From an uncultured Litorilinea sp. (GTDB lineage Bacteria > Chloroflexota > Anaerolineae > Caldilineales > Caldilineaceae), in the NCBI GenBank assembly GCA_937922105.1, contig CAKZVN010000097.1:1-9724 (forward strand): 9,724 bases of DNA, in the 5' to 3' direction. The position numbers and the translations under genes were made by a program. Shown here piece after piece: positions 1 through 7,695 of this stretch (position 1 is its first letter; each line of letters opens with the position of its first letter). The notes beneath the pieces are model-generated. The model ran no database searches, was not told the origin of the DNA, and saw only the letters and a program-made list of their open reading frames with translations.

Positions 1-52
1 CGCGTCCAGCCTGAGGCCCCACGTGATATATCTTTTCTGCCTGTCTTCACTG

Positions 53-197
53 GGTGCGTCCCAAATTCTTAGCCGGCGAAACACTCCCTCCCAACTTCTC
101 CCGGGTTGGGGGAGGAACGCGCTCCCTCCCCAACCTGGGAAGGGCCGGGGGCAGGCTTCAACTTCACCAAACGCGTGGGACGCACCTGTCTTCACTT
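53..197. repeat. Dispersed palindromic repeat, copy A (intergenic)
   Basis: The core, about 84-159, aligns with 8802-8876 in the same orientation and shares the exact block TGGGGGAGGAACG. Weaker similarity, largely through transitions, continues on both sides to about 60 and 190. CTCCC and CCAAC (84-88, 91-95) can pair with GTTGG and GGGAG (105-114), giving a 10-bp stem with a 2-nt bulge. The perfect 11-bp inverted repeat GGTGCGTCCCA (53-63) / TGGGACGCACC (176-186) brackets the core, so these may be element ends. No protein is encoded, so if mobile it would depend on an enzyme supplied elsewhere (a MITE- or REP-like element, inferred). The boundaries are approximate because only two diverged copies are visible. 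Confidence 0.6.
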
Positions 198-229
198 TCT
201 GGAAGATCACAGCTTCCAGCAAGGTGAAG
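190..229 (-). terminator. Long hairpin after the SH3b gene, possible transcript end
   Basis: CTTCAC (190-195) and CTGGAAG (199-205) pair with CTTCCAG (213-219) and GTGAAG (224-229). The intervening TTT pairs with AAG, including one G-U pair, with C220 bulged. The result is a stem of about 16 bp with a 7-nt loop. It starts 7 nt past the SH3b stop codon. No U-tract follows on either strand, so it may protect a 3' end or support factor-dependent termination rather than act as a classical intrinsic terminator. Confidence 0.5.
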
Positions 230-236
230 AGGGTAT

Positions 237-1040
237 TTACTCCAGCGGGCTGAGCCAGCGGGCGTTGCGGTCGCCGTCGGCGGCCCAGCCTTCGACCGAG
301 CCGTCGTCGGAGCGAATCTGGAACCAGGTGAAGCCGTCGGCGCTCTGGGGGCCGGCGAGGACGGTGTATTGGCTGCCGGGGTTGACGCGAGTCAAGAGGC
401 GCTGGTTGACGCCCGGCGCGGCGCGCACGCTGAGCTGCCCGCCCGCGGGCATGGTGACCTGTACGCGTTCACCGACGCGCGGCGGGCGGTTGGCAGGTTG
501 GGCCTGCCCGATGCGCGGGCTGATCCACTCGGTGGTGCCGTCACCCTGGGCGGCCCAGCCGCTGTTGCCTTGCCCGTCGTCAATGCGCCACCAGCGGTAA
601 TTGTCGTTGTCCACCGGGCCTTCCAGGACGGTGACCAGGATGCCGGTGCCGAATTGGCCGATGAGCCGCGCGCTGGTAGCGGGCGCCTCGCGATAGTTGA
701 GTCCGGCGGGCGCGGTGATACGCGCCGGTTGTCCGGGGACCAACGCGGTGCCGGGGATGGGGGTGGGCGTTTCGGTGGGCGCGACCGCCGGGGTGGGCGT
801 GTCGGTGGGCAATTGGGGCAGCGGCGTGGCAATCGTGGTGGCTTCGTTGCCGGTGCTTGGGGCCTGGGCGACAACCGGCGGCGCAGGCGGTGAGGTAGGC
901 GTGGGGGTGGGACGGGGGGCAAAACTCCCGCAAGCCAGGGTGGGAATCAACCACAACAGTGACAGCGCCAAGAGGCCGCGCAGTTGCCACAGCGGTCGGA
1001 AGGGTGATTCGGTTCGTCGAGTCTGCGATGGGTCGGTCAT
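237..1040 (-). CDS. Putative lipoprotein with two SH3b domains
   Basis: This 267-residue protein is probably exported and held at the cell surface. Residues 1-20 carry several arginines, 21-36 are hydrophobic, and the segment ends PTLAC with Cys37 as the likely lipidation site. The -3 position is Thr rather than Leu, so the lipobox is not canonical and a simple membrane anchor is possible. Residues 41-100 form a Thr/Pro-rich low-complexity linker, typical of extracellular proteins of Chloroflexota. Two bacterial SH3-like domains follow, at about 105-176 and 192-265. They end in parallel motifs, GWAAQGDGTTEW (161-172) and GWAADGDRNARW (251-262), which point to an internal duplication. SH3b domains usually bind peptidoglycan or proteins. 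No catalytic domain is present, so the protein is probably a binding or scaffold component, and its ligand cannot be told. It starts 52 nt after serA and is the last gene of the series. The ATG has only a weak purine-rich stretch (CGGGAA) upstream. Confidence 0.85.
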   Translation of the reverse strand: MTDPSQTRRTESPFRPLWQLRGLLALSLLWLIPTLACGSFAPRPTPTPTSPPAPPVVAQAPSTGNEATTIATPLPQLPTDTPTPAVAPTETPTPIPGTALVPGQPARITAPAGLNYREAPATSARLIGQFGTGILVTVLEGPVDNDNYRWWRIDDGQGNSGWAAQGDGTTEWISPRIGQAQPANRPPRVGERVQVTMPAGGQLSVRAAPGVNQRLLTRVNPGSQYTVLAGPQSADGFTWFQIRSDDGSVEGWAADGDRNARWLSPLE

Positions 1041-1062
1041 GGTTCCCGAATCTGGTTCAGGG

Positions 1063-1088
1063 GCCGCTGCACCGCGTGGTGCAGCGGC
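1063..1088 (-). terminator. Perfect 11-bp hairpin just after serA
   Basis: GCCGCTGCACC (1063-1073) and GGTGCAGCGGC (1078-1088) are perfect reverse complements around a 4-nt GCGT loop. The stem begins 5 nt past the serA stop and lies in the 52-nt gap before the SH3b gene. No U-tract follows on the minus strand. It could attenuate transcription or stabilise the serA mRNA 3' end; full termination would leave the SH3b gene without an obvious promoter. Confidence 0.55.
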
Positions 1089-1092
1089 GACC

Positions 1093-2691
1093 TCATAAAG
1101 TGACGGTCTTGAGCCAGTTGATGTGCGGAATCGCCAGCAACTGTTCCAAGAGCGCCGGCGGCGTCGGCTCGTCGGTGCCCAACACCATGACGGCGTCGGT
1201 GCGCGGGGCGCGCCGGCCTACGTGCATGAAGCTGATATTGACGTCGGATTGGCCGAGAATGGTGCCGACGCGTCCGATGATGCCGGGCCGGTCCTGGTGC
1301 GATGACAGCAATAGGTGACCGACCGCGGGAAAGTCTACCCAGGCGTCGTTGACGCCGACAATGTAGGGTTCTCCTTGTATAACGCTGCCGCGTACCGTCC
1401 AGGTTTCATGGGGGGTGCGGACGGTCAGGGTGAGCAGATTTTCATAGCGCGCTTCGTGCTGGTGGAGGCGGCGCTCCATGAGGTCAATGCCGCGACGTTC
1501 AGCCAATAGGGTGGCGTTGACCAGGTTGACGCGAATGGTGAGCAGATCGCTGAGCAATCCTTTAATAGCCCCGGCTTTGATGTAAGCCAGGTCGAAGTTG
1601 GCCAGCTCGCCGTTGGCGGTGACTTCGATGCGCGTGATGCCGCTTTCGCCGATCAACTGACGCACGAAACGTCCCATGCGCTCGGAGAGGTCAATGTAGG
1701 GGACGAGGAAGTCCAACTCGTTGGGGGGGATGATGGGCGCGTTGACGGCATAGCGCGCAGGGCGGTCGTTGAGCACGTCAATGACTTGGAGCGCGACATC
1801 CTCGGCGACTTGCTCCTGGGCTTCGTGGGTGCTGCCACCCAGGTGGGGTGTGAGGATGATCTTGTCGTTGGTGCGCAAGGGGCTGTCGGGCGGCAGCGGC
1901 TCTTGGGTGAAGACATCCAGAGCGGCGCCGGCAATCTCCCCGGCGTTGACTGCGGCGACCAGTGCGTCTTCGTTGATGACACCGCCGCGCGCGACGTTGA
2001 GGACGCGCGCCGTGGGTTTCATGCGCTGGAGTTGGGCGCGGTCAATGAGATTGACGGTTTGGCTGGTGAGCGGGACATGTACGGTGAGGAAGTCGCTCTC
2101 GACCAGCAGGGTATCCAAGTCCACCAAACGCACGCCGCGCTGGGTGGCGAAGTCGGCGGTGACGTAAGGGTCGTAGGCGAGGACGCGCATGCCCAGGCCC
2201 TGGGCGCGGCGCACGACTTCTTGGGCGACCCGCCCCAGCCCGACTGTGCCCAGGACTTTGTCGCGTACTTCGACGCCCATGAAGCGCCCGCGCTGCCAGC
2301 GCCCGGCGCGTACGTGCGCGTCGGCTTGGGGGATGTGGCGGGCAAGAGCCATGAGCATGGCGATGGTGTGCTCTGCCGCGGCGACCACATTCCCGGTGGG
2401 CGCATTGACGACGATGATACCGGCTTGGGTGGCGGCGTCTACGTCAATGTTGTCCACACCGACCCCGGCGCGCGCGACCACGCGCAGCCGCTTGCCGGCC
2501 TGGATCAAGGCTGCGGTAACTTGGGTGCTGCTGCGCACCAGGAGGGCGTCATAGTCGCCGATGATTTCCAGCAATTGCTCCGGCGCCAAATCAGTGCGCA
2601 CATCCACCTGGATGCCCGGCGCGTTGCGCAGGGGCTTGAGGCCGGCATCGGACAGGGTATCGCTGACGAGTACGCGGTAAGGAGTAGCCAT
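1093..2691 (-). CDS. serA: D-3-phosphoglycerate dehydrogenase, long ACT-domain form
   Basis: This enzyme oxidises 3-phosphoglycerate with NAD+ to 3-phosphohydroxypyruvate, the first step of cytosolic serine biosynthesis. The 532 residues match the long form of the family, with substrate- and NAD-binding domains, an intervening (ASB) domain and a C-terminal ACT domain. Visible marks are the nucleotide-binding loop GTVGLGRVA (148-156), Asp174 ending the next strand (probable NAD-selecting acid), and the catalytic set Arg235 (NVARGG), Glu264 (TQEP) and His283 (TPHLGGST). The ASB domain spans about 316-450. The ACT domain spans about 460-532 and contains HQDRPGIIGRVG and VNISFMHVGR, which resemble family serine-binding regions, so feedback inhibition by serine is likely (family knowledge). 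The last glycine of the GxGxxG loop is Ala156, probably tolerated. The start lies 24 nt after the argS stop, with only a weak GGA upstream, which suggests cotranscription with argS. Confidence 0.96.
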   Translation of the reverse strand: MATPYRVLVSDTLSDAGLKPLRNAPGIQVDVRTDLAPEQLLEIIGDYDALLVRSSTQVTAALIQAGKRLRVVARAGVGVDNIDVDAATQAGIIVVNAPTGNVVAAAEHTIAMLMALARHIPQADAHVRAGRWQRGRFMGVEVRDKVLGTVGLGRVAQEVVRRAQGLGMRVLAYDPYVTADFATQRGVRLVDLDTLLVESDFLTVHVPLTSQTVNLIDRAQLQRMKPTARVLNVARGGVINEDALVAAVNAGEIAGAALDVFTQEPLPPDSPLRTNDKIILTPHLGGSTHEAQEQVAEDVALQVIDVLNDRPARYAVNAPIIPPNELDFLVPYIDLSERMGRFVRQLIGESGITRIEVTANGELANFDLAYIKAGAIKGLLSDLLTIRVNLVNATLLAERRGIDLMERRLHQHEARYENLLTLTVRTPHETWTVRGSVIQGEPYIVGVNDAWVDFPAVGHLLLSSHQDRPGIIGRVGTILGQSDVNISFMHVGRRAPRTDAVMVLGTDEPTPPALLEQLLAIPHINWLKTVTL

Positions 2692-2715
2692 AACGTCCGG
2701 TCTAGGGTGGTTTCG

Positions 2716-4404
2716 CTACATGGATTCCGGGGCGCGCACGCCAAGCAGCGCCAAAACTTTTGCAATCACGATTCGCGTGGCTTGGGCTAGGTGGAGGCGA
2801 GCGGAAGAAAGCTCCGGGTGCTCCATGTCCACCACTTTGCAATCGCGGTAAAAGATGTTGAAAGTGCGCGCCAGTTCCAGCGCGTAGTGGGTCAGATTGT
2901 GGGGCGAGAGCTTCTCCACCGCCAACTCGATCTGCTCCTCCAATTCAATCAGCTTGCGCAGGAGCGCCAACTCCGCCGGATGAGTCAACATGTGGACTGG
3001 AACTGCGCCGTCGTCGCGCAGGGTCAACCCTTCCGTTGCGGCGCGAGCCAAGATGGAGCAGATGCGTGCATAACTGTATTGCACATAAAAGACCGGGTTT
3101 TCATTGATTTGGGCGACGGCGAGGTCGAGGTCAAACTCGATGGTGCTTTCCGGGCTGCGTGTGAGCAAGTTGAAGCGCACGGCATCTGCGCCCACTTCGT
3201 CCACTACGTCGTTGATGGTAATGAGGTTGCCGGCGCGCTTGGAGAGCTTGACCTCTTGTCCGTTGCGCATAAGCTTGACCAGGTCGTACATCAGGATGGT
3301 GAGCCGCCGGGGGTCGAGGCCCAGAGCCTGCATGACGGCAGCCATGCGCGGCACATGTCCCTGATGGTCCACGGCCCAAACATTGACCACATGGTCGAAG
3401 CCGCGGCGGATGAACTTGTCGTAGTGATAGGCGATGTCGCTGGCGAAGTAGGTGGGCATGCCGTTGGAACGGATGACCACTTCATCCTTGTCGTTTTTGG
3501 GATAGCGGGAGGCGGCAAACCAGACCGCACCGTCGCGGCGCACCAGTTCGCCGCGCGCGTCCAAGTAGTCCAATGCCTGTTGGACCAGTCCTTGGTCATA
3601 GAGACTCTGCTCGCTGAACCAGGCGTCGAATTCGACGCCAATGCGCTTCAGTTCCTGCTCTAGGTCGGCAAGGACGACGGCGCGCGCCAGGGGGCGTAGG
3701 CGAACCAGCGCGTCGGCTTGGGGCAGGTGTAAGAGCGCGTCGCCCTGCTCGGCGGCGATGCGCCGGGCATAGTCCACGACGTAATCACCGGGGTAGCCGT
3801 TTTCGGGGAAAGGCACGTCGCGACCGAAGAGCGCGGCATAGCGAGCGTAGACGCTGGCAACAAAGGCCTCGAACTGTGTGCCCGCATCGTTGACATAGTA
3901 TTCGCGCTGGACGCGATAACCGGCAGCTTCAAGCACGTTGGCAAGCGTGTCGCCCAAGACGGCGTTGCGCGCGCCGCCGTAATGGATGGGACCGGTGGGG
4001 TTGGCGCTGACATACTCCACTTGCCAGTACTGGCCCGCGCCGCGCGTGAGGTTGCCGTAGGCCGTATCCTGGGCAAGGATGGCAAGGACTTGGCGCTGGA
4101 GCCAGGCATCGGCAAGGCGGATGTTGATGAAGCCTGGGCCAGCAAGCTCGACACCGCCGATGAGGTCACCGCTCGGGAGGTGGTCAATGACGGCTTGGGC
4201 GATCTGGCGCGGGTTGGCGGCGCCGCCTGCTTTGCGGACGGCAGCGGCGGCGACGAGGGCGATGTTGGTGCTATAGTCGCCGTGCTCCGCCTGCTTGGGG
4301 CGTTGAATCTCGACGGTGGGCAGGTCGAAGACCGGTAAGGCCCCTGTGGTTTGGGCGGCGATCAGGGCGTCGGCAAAAAGGCTTTGCAATAAATCTTTGA
4401 GCAT
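2716..4404 (-). CDS. argS: Arginyl-tRNA synthetase
   Basis: This class Ia aminoacyl-tRNA synthetase attaches arginine to tRNA-Arg in the cytoplasm. It has 562 residues, the usual family length. The N-terminal 'additional' domain covers about 1-115, with HGDYSTNIAL at 41-50. The Rossmann catalytic core begins near 128 with SANPTGPI at 133-140. The normal HxGH signature reads HYGG at 141-144, so its last histidine is glycine. The KMSKS-type loop is KLSKRAG (386-392), close to the usual KMSKRAG-type form. The C-terminal helical DALR anticodon-binding domain covers about 435-562 and ends VRAPESM, much like the family ending APERM. All domains are complete, so the gene looks functional. It follows polA by 45 nt and precedes serA by 24 nt. 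No clear Shine-Dalgarno sequence precedes the ATG, and no alternative upstream start is evident. Confidence 0.96.
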   Translation of the reverse strand: MLKDLLQSLFADALIAAQTTGALPVFDLPTVEIQRPKQAEHGDYSTNIALVAAAAVRKAGGAANPRQIAQAVIDHLPSGDLIGGVELAGPGFINIRLADAWLQRQVLAILAQDTAYGNLTRGAGQYWQVEYVSANPTGPIHYGGARNAVLGDTLANVLEAAGYRVQREYYVNDAGTQFEAFVASVYARYAALFGRDVPFPENGYPGDYVVDYARRIAAEQGDALLHLPQADALVRLRPLARAVVLADLEQELKRIGVEFDAWFSEQSLYDQGLVQQALDYLDARGELVRRDGAVWFAASRYPKNDKDEVVIRSNGMPTYFASDIAYHYDKFIRRGFDHVVNVWAVDHQGHVPRMAAVMQALGLDPRRLTILMYDLVKLMRNGQEVKLSKRAGNLITINDVVDEVGADAVRFNLLTRSPESTIEFDLDLAVAQINENPVFYVQYSYARICSILARAATEGLTLRDDGAVPVHMLTHPAELALLRKLIELEEQIELAVEKLSPHNLTHYALELARTFNIFYRDCKVVDMEHPELSSARLHLAQATRIVIAKVLALLGVRAPESM

Positions 4405-4449
4405 GATGTCGGGGCGATCTAGGTCGACTTGCGCCGCACGCGCGCCGGG

Positions 4450-7263
<2,814 letters not shown>

Positions 7264-7274
7264 AGGTAAATAGG

Positions 7275-7330
7275 CCGGGCCGGGGCGGCCCGGGCGTCAT
7301 CAAGGGACCGGCGCCGCGTACGGTGGTCCC
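7275..7330 (-). other. Two tandem hairpins between the 70-aa gene and polA
   Basis: The first hairpin is CCGGGCC (7275-7281), loop GGGGC, then GGCCCGG (7287-7293), a perfect 7-bp GC stem. It lies 11 nt upstream of the polA start. The second pairs GGGACC (7304-7309) with GGTCCC (7325-7330) and lies 6 nt after the upstream stop codon. Neither is followed by a U-tract. They could attenuate transcription into polA or affect access to its start codon, which has no Shine-Dalgarno. Function is inferred only from position. Confidence 0.45.
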
Positions 7331-7336
7331 GACCGG

Positions 7337-7549
7337 TTATTGTTCGACCATCAGGTCGCCGCGGTCAATCAGGTCTTTGACTTGGCGGATTTTCATGATG
7401 GAGCGCAGGGTCCGCATACGCCGCCCGGCGTCCAGCCGCACGCGACCGCTGGGCAGGTCCAAGATGTAATTGCGCGGCGAACGGTTGACCAAGACGATGA
7501 TGTCTTTGGGGTCTTCATTCCACGTAGTGCCGGTGATGTTATTGCTCAT
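7337..7549 (-). CDS. Small conserved-looking protein of unknown function (70 aa)
   Basis: I do not recognise a named family. The 70 residues have no signal peptide, membrane segment or cysteine, so the product is probably cytoplasmic. Residues 17-40 alternate hydrophobic and polar residues, as in a small beta-sheet domain (IIVLVNRSPRNYIL, then LPSGRVRLDAG). Residues 41-64 are basic and probably helical, ending IDRGDLMVEQ. The central part contains seven arginines between 36 and 55, so nucleic-acid binding is possible but unproven. Support for a real gene comes from its setting: a GAGGA ribosome binding site 9 nt before the ATG and a good promoter about 80-110 nt upstream. It is the first gene of the series leading into polA. 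The layout (short beta region, helix, 'RG' near the end) loosely recalls small phage-associated proteins, but I cannot confirm a relationship. Confidence 0.75.
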   Translation of the reverse strand: MSNNITGTTWNEDPKDIIVLVNRSPRNYILDLPSGRVRLDAGRRMRTLRSIMKIRQVKDLIDRGDLMVEQ

Positions 7550-7558
7550 GCCGACCTG

Positions 7559-7563
7559 TCCTC
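7559..7563 (-). promoter_or_regulatory. Ribosome binding site of the 70-aa gene
   Basis: The minus strand reads GAGGA, 9 nt before the ATG at 7549. It is the clearest Shine-Dalgarno sequence of this gene series and supports the chosen start of the small gene. Confidence 0.6.
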
Positions 7564-7586
7564 AATCGCAAGATTTGATAAGCAAG

Positions 7587-7603
7587 ACCGCTGCCGGAGC
7601 GGT
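7587..7603 (-). other. Small hairpin in the leader of the 70-aa gene
   Basis: ACCGCT (7587-7592) and AGCGGT (7598-7603) form a perfect 6-bp stem with a 5-nt loop. It lies between the predicted promoter and the ribosome binding site, so it would be in the 5' leader of the small-gene/polA transcript. It could alternatively be a weak terminator for read-through from the glycosyltransferase gene, since CTTGCTTA follows it on the minus strand. Confidence 0.35.
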
Positions 7604-7629
7604 GGTTTCGGTTGTCTAGCTCTGGCGCC

Positions 7630-7657
7630 ATTGTAACGCGCGGCAAGACATTGACAA
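7630..7657 (-). promoter_or_regulatory. Sigma70-like promoter for the 70-aa gene and polA series
   Basis: On the minus strand TTGTCA (-35, 7652-7657, 5 of 6 consensus) and TACAAT (-10, 7630-7635, 5 of 6) are separated by 16 nt. Transcription would start near 7623, giving a leader of about 75 nt. This is the best promoter-like sequence in the intergenic DNA, and it lies just after the glycosyltransferase stop. It probably drives the small gene and, by read-through, polA, argS, serA and the SH3b gene. Confidence 0.6.
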
Positions 7658-7695
7658 AATCAACCAGGGACTTACAAGGAGACGACAGCATTGTG

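Larger units (their letters stand above)
1..236. other. Intergenic region beyond the SH3b gene, no gene seen
   Basis: No convincing coding region was seen here; the open frames are short, low-complexity readings of repeat DNA. The stretch holds copy A of a dispersed palindromic repeat (about 53-197) and a long hairpin at 190-229, just beyond the stop of the minus-strand SH3b gene. Bases 1-40 show nothing recognisable. The gene to the left lies outside the window. Confidence 0.6.

Noticed and set aside
84..159. A tRNA, small RNA or CRISPR-like array in the hairpin-rich left intergenic DNA
   Set aside because: There is no tRNA cloverleaf pattern and no regularly spaced identical repeats. The only other match is the single copy inside the glycosyltransferase gene.
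106..600. Plus-strand open frame through the repeat and into the SH3b gene
   Set aside because: It starts inside repeat copy A and then runs antisense to the SH3b coding region; its product is low-complexity with no domain.
2224..2250. Ala156 in place of the last glycine of the SerA nucleotide-binding loop as a sign of inactivation
   Set aside because: Alanine is a mild change tolerated in related dehydrogenases, and the catalytic Arg, Glu and His as well as the ACT domain are all intact.
1786..2790. Long plus-strand open frame of 334 codons opposite serA
   Set aside because: It is antisense to a fully motif-complete serA, has no recognisable domain, and is a normal by-product of GC-rich codon use. 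The 290-codon frame opposite argS and the 356-codon frame opposite polA were rejected for the same reason.
7651..7679. TTGACA with a TACAAG-like box on the plus strand, a possible antisense promoter into the glycosyltransferase gene
   Set aside because: The -10 fits poorly (4 of 6), and the TTGACA overlaps the minus-strand TTGTCA, which belongs to a better promoter serving a real downstream gene.
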